Virus record (IMG/VR): IMGVR_UViG_3300010149_000082
Coordinates: 1-31,048 of that record
Direction: 5' to 3' (one strand)
Origin: a virus
Length of the DNA: 31,048 nucleotides
In this document: piece by piece, positions 1 through 8,971 of the stretch
Layout: every line of letters starts with the position of its first letter
Numbering within the stretch: the first letter of the stretch is position 1
Translations under genes and position numbers: made by a program
The notes under the pieces: generated by a model
Told to the model about the DNA's origin: nothing
What the model saw: the letters and a program-made list of their open reading frames with translations, nothing else
Databases searched by the model: none

Positions 1-7
1 CGCAAGA

Positions 8-1078
8 ATGGATCGTGAAGTATCTACGTTTGAAGTAGCTAATATCGCGTCTACGATTATCCCTATTGCAATGCAAGCAGAAGAAAAACCTGAACTTTTA
101 ACTAACGCTGGCGCACTTCCTGGATTTTTTGACCAAGTTCGTAAAGAAATAAATTCTGTCTACAATATATTTAACGCTTCAGGAAATCCTGTTCGTAATG
201 TGATTTACGATAGTGCTGCAGATGCGCAATCCGCAGCGAGCATGAGTAACCTTTTACTCGCTGCAAATAACTTTAGTCAAATTCAAAGCAACTCTAATGC
301 GACACAGGCCGATATAGACGCGGCTAGAGATCAGTTAGTCTCTGCATTAAAAGTTGTTCAAGACAGAGCTAAAGAACAAGGGGCGACTGGTTCATTTATT
401 AATATGGATCTAGAGGGAGCAGGGTTCCAAGATCTTATTGAAAAGCGGGGATTACTAGCTGCAGGTCAATTACGGCTTGCTTACGCTGCTGCAGCGGCAG
501 ATGGCCAAACAGGTACTTCTTTATCCGATAGAGACGTTACAAACTTCCTCTCTCAGTTAGGTTTTGGCGATACTAACGCTAAACTTATTGGTAAAAAGAT
601 GACTAACTTCGTTGTTAATCGCTTTCAAATGTTCGATGAACGAGAGTTTAGAAATCTATCTAATAATGCTAGAAACCACTCAGAAATAGACGTTAGAGAA
701 ACTAATGATTATTTATCAGGCACGTTCGGAGTAAATCGTTCTGATTTAAACGCGCTCCGAGATCCTGAACGCTCTCAAGAAGATAAAGAAGACGTTGCTT
801 CTAAAATCCAAGAGCGCATTGCAATGGTTACTCGAGGTACAGCCGCACCTGACTTTGTATACGATAGGGAAAACCAGCGGATCCGCTATGTTCCGATTTT
901 AGAAAGATTAAAAGGCCGAGAACTTTTATATAACCGTTATATGCAAGATATTTTCCCACATTACGGTATTACTGAAGATCAGATTAACTTGGTTGGCGAA
1001 AGCGACATTGACCTTGGGTCAACTGGTCGTAGACCTAGACAGCCTCGTCAACAACTCAAACTCAGGATTCGTCCATGA
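8..1078 (+). CDS. Putative virion/internal structural protein, possibly 5'-truncated
   Basis: I do not recognise a precise family. The 356-residue product is Ala/Asn/Gln-rich and mostly helical in character, with an Ala-rich stretch around residues 155-165 and an Arg/Gln/Pro-rich basic tail. No signal peptide or catalytic motif is visible. The reading frame stays open to the window edge, with two sense codons before this ATG, so the true start may lie upstream. Its stop overlaps the next gene start in an ATGA at 1075-1078, which implies translational coupling to the 1133-residue protein. The position at the head of a run of large phage genes suggests a tail or internal virion component; that is inference from context only. 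Confidence 0.55.
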   Translation: MDREVSTFEVANIASTIIPIAMQAEEKPELLTNAGALPGFFDQVRKEINSVYNIFNASGNPVRNVIYDSAADAQSAASMSNLLLAANNFSQIQSNSNATQADIDAARDQLVSALKVVQDRAKEQGATGSFINMDLEGAGFQDLIEKRGLLAAGQLRLAYAAAAADGQTGTSLSDRDVTNFLSQLGFGDTNAKLIGKKMTNFVVNRFQMFDEREFRNLSNNARNHSEIDVRETNDYLSGTFGVNRSDLNALRDPERSQEDKEDVASKIQERIAMVTRGTAAPDFVYDRENQRIRYVPILERLKGRELLYNRYMQDIFPHYGITEDQINLVGESDIDLGSTGRRPRQPRQQLKLRIRP

Positions 1079-4000
1079 GCACTAATCCAAGTATTAAAGT
1101 TTTAGACGATTATTTAAAAACACCTGAGTTTGATGCGTTTAAGACAGGTGTTATTGAAGGGGGTGTGGGAGATTTTACGCTTGGTGAAATTTTCGAGAAC
1201 GACCCTATCCGTTTAAATGCATATTTAGAGGCAGAATATCTACAACAACAAGCGGAACGAGGAGACGAACAAGCTCTTGCACTTGTGGATGATCAAGATA
1301 GAGAAATAACTAATGCAGTAAATACTTATTTACGGCGTTATTTACCGCTGGACGATGTAGAACAAACTCGGTTAAGTTTGGATACCGAACCTTTAGAAAC
1401 GGTAGCCGAACCGCAACCCCGACGTAGACTGTTTCCTGCAAGAATGGGAGCAACAGCGCCTGTTCAACTTCCTGTTAAAGAAGATGCTACAGATTATTCT
1501 AGATTTACCGAATCTATACTTAACGAAGAAGAGCGTCAGAAACTTGCTTCGTTTGGTGTAGACCCAGATGTAATCTATCAAGGCGACCAGAACTTTTACG
1601 AAAAATATATGGAAGGCCAGTTCCCTACTGGCTCTATTGATAAAGACTCTCCTTGGCGTGTTAAAGCGTTTTTCTTCCCGATTAATATGACGCCGTTCGA
1701 AGCTGAAAAGTTATTAGAGCAAGAATCACCTAACGCTGAGTTTAGATATATCAATCCTCGCGATAAAGGTATGGGACTCGCGATCCGTGATGAATCTACT
1801 AACGGCAGGTTCGTACCTTTACGCCCTCAGTTTGGTTTAGAAGCTGGGACAGAAGGGCTGATTACAGGACTAGGGCAGGAGATGGGTGCTCTAGTTACTG
1901 AAGCTGTCGGATTAAAAGGTTTAGGTAAATTAATCGGTGAAGGTGTCGAACAAACGACGCTTAGTCGTAAAGCCGGACGTGGAGCAGGAACAGTTGCACT
2001 TGCCGGTCTTTCTGCCGGTATGGGAAGGTTTGCACAATTAGCTTACGGTAATGCCCAAGGTATTAACGATATTTCAATAGAACGAGCTTTCGAAGATGCA
2101 GGGTTAGCGGCTGTTTTAGGTGGGGCTGGTGCAGCTGTTGTTGGCACAGCGATGGCGACTGTAGGTCAGGTCTGGAAAACTATAACAGGCTCTAATATCC
2201 CGCAGCCAGTAATAGATAGATTACAAGCGTCTATCGCTAAACTTAAAACAAAAGGAACTGGTGAAGAATTTACATCTCAAGAATTAGCGGAAAGAACTCG
2301 GCAAGCGGCTCTTGCAGTAGGAGATTCAGTAGCACAGTACCGCCCAACAGCAGGGGAACTTACTCAAGACGATTTCTTAAAATCGTTAGAGATAGAATTA
2401 TTTTCACAGCTATCTACTACTGCTAAGGGCAGACAAGCCTACGAAGACATTGTTAATAATAACGCTAATGCTGCATTTAACTTTTGGCAGGAGCTTACTG
2501 AAAACGCCCCTGAACTAAAGGGTATTTCATATACAGATTTTCGTGAGTTTTTAAAGAAACAACAAGACGATTACGCAGCACAGGCTGCGGAAGCTGCGAA
2601 ACTCAAGATCCGCGATATCGAAGAAGGGGCAAAACTAGACGAAGTTTTACCTGAGCAACCTCCTGAACAGATGCTTACGATTGATGAGCTAGGTTCTACG
2701 TTTACGAGAGACCAAGAATCAGGAAGTTTGATTTTTAAACGTAACAGTCCTGAATTTTTAGCGCAGTCCGACGAAGCGTATAACGCTGCAAAAGATTCAG
2801 TAGCTAGGGAAATAGAAACCTTATCAGGTCTTAAATACGATCGTAAAACTGATTCAGCAACACAAATAATTCCCGCTTTCCGCGAAGCGTTTAACGCTGG
2901 CGAAGATAAAGACGCGATTATGCGTACTTTAGGCGAAGTTGAAGCGTCGGATGTAATTAAAAGTATGATCCCGATGCGAGACGGGGTCAGTATTCTTAAA
3001 CAGTTACTTGGCGTAACTGTCGATGACCAAGGTAAGTTTTTAAAGCAAGCTGATTTAGATTTCGGACAGTTAGCAGGAATGCAAAACGCATTAAATAGCT
3101 TGTTTATGGAAAGCTCTGACCGAGGAGTTAGAGAAGTAGCTATGAAATTGCGCGATGCAGTAGAAGCGCAAATAGATGATTTAATTACTTTTCAAGCGCG
3201 TAAGCAATTAGCTGCTGAAGGGGTCGAAGCGCCTACTCCTAAAGTGCTTGGAGAAAAAGTCCAGGAAATAGCTGGCCCATTAATTGAAGCTCAAGCTGGG
3301 TTACGTCAGGCTAACCAAGCGATTGAACGAAGATTTATTCGTGAGCTAGTAGATAAAGAACCTTCGGAAATAGCCGATTTCGTTTTATCGTCTAGCCCTA
3401 AGCAAATTACTCAGTTATTAGATCAGATCTATCAGCTACCTGATTCTATCGTCCGTATGCAAAACTTACGTCAACTAGTTGTTGAAAATATGCGTAAGTC
3501 TATGGGCGACTTACCGTTGGCAGAACAAAATAAAACCTATGCTAAATTTTTAGAAAAGAACGCTGATCAACTAGAGGCGTTATTCCCTGAAGCTCAGTTT
3601 TTAAAGCTAACTAATTTTCAAGAAGTTCAAGAGCAGGCTCTAAAAGATATTGCCGAAACAGCTGAAACATTAGCGGAACTAGAAAAGAAGTTAGGTAAGC
3701 CTCCCGCTGAATTTATTAGTGACTTTTTATTACAAGGCCGTAGCGCACGATTGACTGGTGCAGCAGAGATGTCTCGTCGGGAGTTTGGAGAATTAATCAA
3801 ACAAAACCCAGAACTACAGCCCTACGTTACGGCACTAACTAGAGACTTTTTCCAAAAGAACTTTGAAACGACTAGAACCACAGGAGACACGATGTTTTCT
3901 GGAGGGTTAGATGTAAACCGTTTTATTGATTTTGTTCAAAGTGGCGTAAGAAGTGGTCAAGAAGGTAGTTCAGAGTTAGGTCAAATCTTTAGTCCCCTAC

Positions 4001-4476
4001 TTGGTAAAGAAGAAGGACAGAAGTTTGCTAAAAACTTGCGGATGTTAGCGCAAATTTTAGATCGTGGGGTACGAAGAGGATCCAGAAGTCCTATGTCTCA
4101 AGGCCCAGCAGCTAACCAGACAATAGATGATTTTTTACAAGAAATGTCATTTTTGCAGAGAATTTTTATTGCTCCTCTGACGCAAACAGGTCGTCGAATT
4201 ACTGCCCTAAGTATGGGATATCGCGATCAAGCGAAAAGTGATCTATTAGAAGTTCTAGCTGATCCAACTAAACTTGACATACTTCTTAAAAACAGAGCAG
4301 ATCAAATTTCTCGTCGAGATTTTTACAAGTTTCTTGGCGCGTTAGCCGTAACGAGAGAAGTAGATATCGGCACTGAAACTAGTGAAGATACTTATGACAG
4401 AGCTATAAAAGGATTGCAAGGGCCAGTAGAAGGTATCGCTGACCTATTCTCAAGGATGTTTGACGATGAAGATTAA
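1075..4476 (+). CDS. Large putative internal virion/ejection protein (1133 aa)
   Basis: This is the largest gene in the window. The protein has an acidic N-terminal part, then a Gly/Ala-rich hydrophobic region at residues 256-372 with two candidate membrane-spanning stretches near 306-326 and 343-364, then about 700 residues rich in Glu, Gln, Lys and Leu that look helical or coiled. Long helical proteins with an internal membrane-active segment are typical of phage ejection or internal core proteins, but I see no lysozyme, peptidase or other enzyme motif. It is coupled to the gene before it by ATGA and overlaps the one after it by 11 bases. The virion role is inferred from size, composition and context. 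Confidence 0.55.
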   Translation: MSTNPSIKVLDDYLKTPEFDAFKTGVIEGGVGDFTLGEIFENDPIRLNAYLEAEYLQQQAERGDEQALALVDDQDREITNAVNTYLRRYLPLDDVEQTRLSLDTEPLETVAEPQPRRRLFPARMGATAPVQLPVKEDATDYSRFTESILNEEERQKLASFGVDPDVIYQGDQNFYEKYMEGQFPTGSIDKDSPWRVKAFFFPINMTPFEAEKLLEQESPNAEFRYINPRDKGMGLAIRDESTNGRFVPLRPQFGLEAGTEGLITGLGQEMGALVTEAVGLKGLGKLIGEGVEQTTLSRKAGRGAGTVALAGLSAGMGRFAQLAYGNAQGINDISIERAFEDAGLAAVLGGAGAAVVGTAMATVGQVWKTITGSNIPQPVIDRLQASIAKLKTKGTGEEFTSQELAERTRQAALAVGDSVAQYRPTAGELTQDDFLKSLEIELFSQLSTTAKGRQAYEDIVNNNANAAFNFWQELTENAPELKGISYTDFREFLKKQQDDYAAQAAEAAKLKIRDIEEGAKLDEVLPEQPPEQMLTIDELGSTFTRDQESGSLIFKRNSPEFLAQSDEAYNAAKDSVAREIETLSGLKYDRKTDSATQIIPAFREAFNAGEDKDAIMRTLGEVEASDVIKSMIPMRDGVSILKQLLGVTVDDQGKFLKQADLDFGQLAGMQNALNSLFMESSDRGVREVAMKLRDAVEAQIDDLITFQARKQLAAEGVEAPTPKVLGEKVQEIAGPLIEAQAGLRQANQAIERRFIRELVDKEPSEIADFVLSSSPKQITQLLDQIYQLPDSIVRMQNLRQLVVENMRKSMGDLPLAEQNKTYAKFLEKNADQLEALFPEAQFLKLTNFQEVQEQALKDIAETAETLAELEKKLGKPPAEFISDFLLQGRSARLTGAAEMSRREFGELIKQNPELQPYVTALTRDFFQKNFETTRTTGDTMFSGGLDVNRFIDFVQSGVRSGQEGSSELGQIFSPLLGKEEGQKFAKNLRMLAQILDRGVRRGSRSPMSQGPAANQTIDDFLQEMSFLQRIFIAPLTQTGRRITALSMGYRDQAKSDLLEVLADPTKLDILLKNRADQISRRDFYKFLGALAVTREVDIGTETSEDTYDRAIKGLQGPVEGIADLFSRMFDDED

Positions 4477-5899
4477 GATATTTGAGCCACCGTTACCTTC
4501 ATTAGACGTTGAGCAAATGTCCAACGGCGGCGAAGTCGAACCTGCTAAAATGTTCGGTGGCGGCAATATTGGTAATTTTAGTGTCAATATCGACCCTGAA
4601 CGTGTTGCGGAGTATATGGCGAACAATCCTGTAGTTGCCGATACAGTTGGTCAAGCTGCTCCGCAGCGAGTAGTTGCTTCTCCTACTCCGGAAGAAGTAG
4701 ATGCGTTTAATTATATGTACGGCCCTTCAGCTTCTGAGGCGATGGGCTTTAATGTTGAACAGGGTGCATACGGTAACGATTACGCTCAATACGATCGCGG
4801 GGATTACGTTCGTTCTACAGATCCGGCAGCTGCAGCAGAAAGAGCTGCAGAGGCAGAACGTCGACGCCAAGAACGCCAAGCGCAACGAGAAGCGGATGCA
4901 GCTGCAGAAGCAGAAGCAGAAGCTGCTAGAGTTGCTGCTGCAGAAGCTGAATTTGCTAGACGAATATCTGCAGGCGAGTTAACTGCTCAAGAAATTCAAG
5001 ATCTTATTGCAGGTGGGGTGCTTACCGAAGATCAAGTTCTTGCAATTATTCAAAACTATCAACTTAGCGAAGATCAATTAGCTCAGTTATATACTCAAGG
5101 GTTGCTTACTCAAGAACAGATTTTAGAACTCGTCGAAGGCGAAGTTGCTGATCAAATGTCAGAGTCAGAGGGTTCTGCAGACGGTATCGCATCTGGCTTA
5201 ACCGAAGATCAAATTAATGAGTTAATTGCCCAAGGGTTAGCTGACCAAGATATGACGGGGTATGCAACTACCGAAGATATTACTGGGCTAGAAAATCTTT
5301 TCCAAAACTACCTTACTGCTGACCAGCTAGAAGGTTACGTTACTGCTGATCAGTTAGCAGAAGCGACCGATTATGATACGACTATTCAAGCATTAACAGA
5401 TCAGCTAGGTGAGCTTGAAACAAAATACCAAGACGTTACTTCTCAGTACGAAGCTGACGCAGTTAACCAACAAATCTCTGATACAAAAGACGAGCTGAAT
5501 AACTATTTTGCAGCATCTGCGCCTAGCGGCCCACGAACAGGGTCTACGTCCCAGTTTAGTTCAGGCACTTCGTTCCTTCCAGGAGGTAGCCCGATGGCGA
5601 CCCTTATTGAAGGGCAGCGTGAAGGACAAGGCCAAGATCCATTTACATCGTATTTGAAAACATTTACACCAAGTTATAGCGAGTATAACGAACCGTTTAC
5701 TCCTGAAGAATATAACGAACGAAATCAACCCTTTACTGGCGGGATGTATAATAATCCGTTTACTGGCGGTATGTCGTATAACCCTGATAAAAAGAACATG
5801 GGCGGTCAAGTATCTAACGGTATAATGGATCTCACTAATTTCGATACGAACGTACAACCGTTTCAAAACGCCTTTCGGCCTAACGTACCAAGGAACTAA
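4466..5899 (+). CDS. Repeat-containing putative virion protein
   Basis: The ATG at 4466 is preferred over an in-frame TTG at 4460 because AAGGA ends about 9 bases upstream of it. The product is about 477 residues. After an acidic N-terminus with a GG motif (MSNGGEV), an Ala/Glu/Arg-rich helix covers roughly residues 120-170. Short imperfect repeats of the type G-x-L-T-E-D-Q-x-x follow (GVLTEDQVL, YQLSEDQLA, GLLTQEQIL, SGLTEDQIN, YLTADQLEG, YVTADQLAE), then a coiled-coil-like segment. The tail carries PFT repeats (EPFTPEEYN, QPFTGGMYN, NPFTGGMSY) and the sequence MGGQVSNGIMDL. Function is unknown; the repeats and neighbours suggest a tail-fibre-like, scaffold or internal virion role. Confidence 0.55.
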   Translation: MKIKIFEPPLPSLDVEQMSNGGEVEPAKMFGGGNIGNFSVNIDPERVAEYMANNPVVADTVGQAAPQRVVASPTPEEVDAFNYMYGPSASEAMGFNVEQGAYGNDYAQYDRGDYVRSTDPAAAAERAAEAERRRQERQAQREADAAAEAEAEAARVAAAEAEFARRISAGELTAQEIQDLIAGGVLTEDQVLAIIQNYQLSEDQLAQLYTQGLLTQEQILELVEGEVADQMSESEGSADGIASGLTEDQINELIAQGLADQDMTGYATTEDITGLENLFQNYLTADQLEGYVTADQLAEATDYDTTIQALTDQLGELETKYQDVTSQYEADAVNQQISDTKDELNNYFAASAPSGPRTGSTSQFSSGTSFLPGGSPMATLIEGQREGQGQDPFTSYLKTFTPSYSEYNEPFTPEEYNERNQPFTGGMYNNPFTGGMSYNPDKKNMGGQVSNGIMDLTNFDTNVQPFQNAFRPNVPRN

Positions 5900-5901
5900 T
5901 A

Positions 5902-6303
5902 ATGGCTATACCTATGAATGAAATGCCGAATCGCTTAGATCAAATGAGAGCTGATGCTGAAATGTCAGCTGCGCCCTTGCCCCCTGCCGGTGGTGCCCCA
6001 ACTCCATCTCCCGCCGGTAGGGGAGCACCTATGCCGCCGATGCCTCCCGCTGGTGGTGGTGCGCCTATGCCTCCACCTCCTATGGCTGATGCTCCTGCTC
6101 CAGAAGAAGATCGCCTAGCTGAACTAATGGGCGGTATGGGCGACGAGCCGATGATGCCCGAAGAAGACCCGATGGCAGATGTTCAACCTCAAGATCTTGC
6201 AGTAGGTATCGCGCAATCTGCGTTAGATATTTCTGCGTCACCTGAGGAAGCGTTAGCAGCTGTAGAGGCCGCTGCTGCAGAACTGCGAGCTTTGTTAGCT
6301 TAA
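5902..6303 (+). CDS. Pro/Ala/Met-rich small protein, last gene of the virion run
   Basis: The 133-residue product is dominated by Pro, Ala, Gly and Met in its first half, with repeats such as PPAGGGAPMPP, then an acidic linker and a short Ala/Glu-rich helix at the C-terminus. Most of it is probably disordered. AAGGA at 5891-5895 gives a well-spaced ribosome binding site. It starts two bases after the preceding stop and its last 9 bases overlap tail-to-tail with the minus-strand helicase gene. No family is recognised; a virion-associated or scaffolding role is only suggested by position. Confidence 0.55.
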   Translation: MAIPMNEMPNRLDQMRADAEMSAAPLPPAGGAPTPSPAGRGAPMPPMPPAGGGAPMPPPPMADAPAPEEDRLAELMGGMGDEPMMPEEDPMADVQPQDLAVGIAQSALDISASPEEALAAVEAAAAELRALLA

Positions 6304-7740
6304 CCAGTTTTCCCACTTTTCATCGCCTAAGACTTCTTGGGCGAGGTCAAGTTTGTTACGCAACGCTGTTACGATCTTTTCGTCTACCGTATCTTTGGCT
6401 ACGAGGTCAACGTAAGTTACGTTGTTCTTTTGGCCAATACGATGTGCTCTATCTTCTGATTGCAACCGTTTTTCTAAGTCGAAGTTGTTCGAGTAATAGA
6501 TTACGTTTTGCGCTTCGGTAAGCGTGATACCGTACCCTCCTGTTTGCGTATTACCTACGAAAAACCTGAGCGGTGAATCGGGGTTCTGGAAATCTTTAAT
6601 AACCCGTTCGCGTTCATCGGTACTTGTATCTCCGAAATAGGCAGCTACCGAATCCGATCCGAATAGACCTTGTAGTGTTTCAACGATCTCTAAGATATTT
6701 TGGCGGTAGTTTGCCCAGATAATCACCTTACCTTGCATCTCCCCGATAACTTCAATAAGTTCGTCGATACGGTTGCTATCTATAGGTGTTTCTACGCCGT
6801 CATCGCTTTTTACATGACCGCATATAATCTGGTGTAACCTCAGTAACTGAGTGAGTACATTCGTAACACTTACCATTTCTTGATTTTCTAGTTCTGTTAT
6901 CGCTAGTTCTTTTAATTCAGAGTACAGTTTCTTTTGTTGCGCGGTCAGGGTTACTTCTCTCCGGATATACAACTTTTCCGGTAGGTCGAGGCAGTCGTTT
7001 TTAAGTACCCTGTAAGAGAACGTATCTAGCTTAGACGTTAGTTCGTCTAGGTTCCTATACCCTACTACCTGTTTAACGGTACGGCCCCCGAAATAGCGAT
7101 TTACGACCTCTCCGAAGTGGTTTTGGAAAGAGTAGAACGAGCTGTACCCGAGCAGGCTTGTTCCGAGCACCTCAGTTTGACTGTACAAGTCCAGCGGCGA
7201 TTGGGTTATTGGTGAGCCGGTTAGGATTCTGCGGAACTTAGTATTCTTTGCCAGCTTCGTAATAGCCTTGGTTCGTGAGGCTTTCGGGTTTTTAATCGTC
7301 GTAGATTCGTCAACCGCGAATAGCACTTGATGACCGAGGATAAAGTTCTCAGTAAACTTGACCCCTTTAGCTGTACTGAACGCTTCGACGTTAATAACGA
7401 AGATTTTGAGTTTATCTTCGCCTACGTCGAATAGCTTCATCAGATCAGATTTTTCTTGTTTACGTGGCGCAGGCGACCATACCGCTACATGCCGGTCGAT
7501 ATACTCCGGCATATGGTCAGGTATCTCTTTCGTAGACCAGTTCTTATATACGCCTTTTGGCGCAACGATAACGGCAGCATTGATCGCGCCTTTACCGTAT
7601 AGGATACCTATAGTGTCGATAAGGACTTTCGATTTACCTGTTCCCATTTCCATAAAGAAACCGTATTCTGGCTTGTTCCATGAACGGGTTAACGCCGTCT
7701 TTTGATGCGCAAACGGTTGCGTTTTGAATTCGTACTTCAA
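6295..7740 (-). CDS. SNF2-family DEAD/DEAH helicase (superfamily 2 ATPase)
   Basis: The 481-residue product has the SF2/SNF2 motif series: Q-like AHQKTAL near residues 11-17, Walker A GTGKSK at 33-38, DEST (DExx box) at 144-147, motif III LTGSP at 173-177, and motif VI EDRAHRIGQ at 429-437. These ATP-dependent DNA translocases remodel protein-DNA or branched DNA complexes, and in phages they are usually placed with replication and recombination. The start is TTG at 7740, supported by GAAAGGA about 7 bases upstream. It is the only large minus-strand gene here and sits between the + strand virion genes and the replication module, so it is transcribed independently. Family assignment is firm; the exact role is not. 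Confidence 0.93.
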   Translation of the reverse strand: MKYEFKTQPFAHQKTALTRSWNKPEYGFFMEMGTGKSKVLIDTIGILYGKGAINAAVIVAPKGVYKNWSTKEIPDHMPEYIDRHVAVWSPAPRKQEKSDLMKLFDVGEDKLKIFVINVEAFSTAKGVKFTENFILGHQVLFAVDESTTIKNPKASRTKAITKLAKNTKFRRILTGSPITQSPLDLYSQTEVLGTSLLGYSSFYSFQNHFGEVVNRYFGGRTVKQVVGYRNLDELTSKLDTFSYRVLKNDCLDLPEKLYIRREVTLTAQQKKLYSELKELAITELENQEMVSVTNVLTQLLRLHQIICGHVKSDDGVETPIDSNRIDELIEVIGEMQGKVIIWANYRQNILEIVETLQGLFGSDSVAAYFGDTSTDERERVIKDFQNPDSPLRFFVGNTQTGGYGITLTEAQNVIYYSNNFDLEKRLQSEDRAHRIGQKNNVTYVDLVAKDTVDEKIVTALRNKLDLAQEVLGDEKWENWLS

Positions 7741-8050
7741 AGCTGTTCCTTTCTAAGTTCTATAAGTAAGTATATAGAAATAGAATAATAAAGAAATGAA
7801 TTTCTGAATTCGTAGGAAGCCTGTAATAGATATAATATATTCTATTAGTTTTACTCTCTCACAGTTTCCTATGTAGAACAGTAGTTTAGACTCTTATCTA
7901 TTACTTCTATTACTCTATTAGACGTTTCTGTTAATTTTTTTATAAAAAATTTTATTTTAGATATAGGTAATACGGGGAATACAGGAAATAGGGGTTTACT
8001 TACGAAAAGCCGCTAAGGTAAGGTATAGCCCTATAAAGGAGAAATTAGAA
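7741..8050. other. AT-rich divergent intergenic region with GTAATAGA-type repeats
   Basis: This 310-base region separates the minus-strand helicase from the replication genes and must carry both promoters. It is very AT-rich. It contains one GTAATAGA near 7832 and several reverse copies (TTCTATTAG near 7844, TCTATTAC at 7897 and 7907, CTCTATTAG near 7914). A TTTTTATAAA...ATTTTATTTT...AGATATAG block lies at 7937-7966. The 18-mer at 7897-7914 recurs inverted at 25821-25838. The region could be an origin, an operator array or both. The phage promoter for the + strand module lies at 7995-8024. Confidence 0.6.
7995..8024 (+). promoter_or_regulatory. Phage promoter P1 (divergent member)
   Basis: TTTACT at 7995-8000 and TAAGGT at 8019-8024 are separated by 18 bp, a weaker match to the element found at six other cassette heads. 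A short TATAG/CTATA stem and then AAGGAGAAA follow before the ATG at 8051. It would drive the 111-aa protein, coiled-coil protein, SSB-like, primase and UvrD-like genes. Confidence 0.5.
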
Positions 8051-8386
8051 ATGACAGTTTATATTGTCCAAGATGTTCCTGGAAGGAACTTCGTCCCTGC
8101 AGCTAAGTACGGGGAACTCGTTTCGCTACTCCCAGCGAAAACGAACCTGATGCTTACAACAGGGCCAGAGGTAGCACGCCTCAAACGAAAGCTCATTGAT
8201 TTCAATGACGACGATTACCTACTTCTAGTTGGCGACCCTGCCGCTATCGGTCTATGTTGCGCAGTAGCTGCGGCAATAAATGGCCGGTTTACGGTATTGA
8301 AATGGGATCGCCAAGAAATGACTTACTACCCCGTATCGTTCGATATTAGGGGCGGGTCACAAGAATTAGGAGAATTACATGTCTGA
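8051..8386 (+). CDS. Conserved phage protein of unknown function (111 aa)
   Basis: This is the first gene of the replication module, with a strong AAGGAG ribosome binding site. The product starts MTVYIVQDVPGRNFVPA and has an alternating hydrophobic core, including DYLLLVGDPAAIGLCCAVAAAI around residues 54-75, which looks like a small alpha/beta fold. I recall similar proteins at the start of replication modules in marine phages but know no function. Its last 8 bases overlap the next gene, so the two are probably translationally coupled. Confidence 0.7.
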   Translation: MTVYIVQDVPGRNFVPAAKYGELVSLLPAKTNLMLTTGPEVARLKRKLIDFNDDDYLLLVGDPAAIGLCCAVAAAINGRFTVLKWDRQEMTYYPVSFDIRGGSQELGELHV

Positions 8387-8960
8387 TGAAAAAGATACAC
8401 CGCTATCCTTCGAGGAGTTAACAGGTGCTTCTTCGCAAGAAGAATGGAACGAATCGACACTCGATAGCGAGTTCGCAAAGATCAGTGCTACTGCAACAAA
8501 AATGCAGGAACTGCAAAAAACGATAGCGTCTTTAGAAGATGACCTAAAGCAAGCCAAAGAAGTCCTCCGCGTTGTAGAAGAACAGGAGTTACCCGAGGCG
8601 ATGCAAGCAGCGAATCTGAAAGAGATCAAACTAACGAACGGTGCCAAAGTCACGATTAACGAGTTCTATAAAGGGTATATCTCCGAAAAGAACCGCGAAA
8701 AAGCGCACGCTTGGCTCCTACAAAACAACCATGGCGGCATAATTAAGCACGAAGTTAACCTGAAGTTCGGTAAGGACGAAGGGGATAAAGCTGCAGACGC
8801 CGTAGCAAGTCTTCAACAGAAGGGGTTAGACCCAGCTGTTAAAGAGAGTGTTCATCCACAGACGCTTAACGCTTTTGTGAAAGAACAAATGACGAGCGGG
8901 AAAGACCTTCCTGCAGACCTATTCGGGATATTCGTCGGATCCCGCGCCAAACTAAAATAG
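8379..8960 (+). CDS. Coiled-coil phage replication-module protein
   Basis: The 193-residue product has an acidic N-terminus, a coiled-coil-like helix at about residues 27-70 with heptad-like Leu, Ala and Glu, and a conserved C-terminal part (KLTNGAKVTINEFYKGYIS, HAWLLQNNHGGIIKHEV, VHPQTLNAFVKEQ). I recognise this pattern from proteins that often lie beside single-strand-binding proteins in phage genomes; they are normally annotated as hypothetical. AGGAG lies 7 bases before the ATG, inside the end of the preceding gene. A DNA-binding or replication accessory role is an inference from the neighbours. Confidence 0.7.
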   Translation: MSDEKDTPLSFEELTGASSQEEWNESTLDSEFAKISATATKMQELQKTIASLEDDLKQAKEVLRVVEEQELPEAMQAANLKEIKLTNGAKVTINEFYKGYISEKNREKAHAWLLQNNHGGIIKHEVNLKFGKDEGDKAADAVASLQQKGLDPAVKESVHPQTLNAFVKEQMTSGKDLPADLFGIFVGSRAKLK

Positions 8961-8971
8961 AGGTAACTCAA

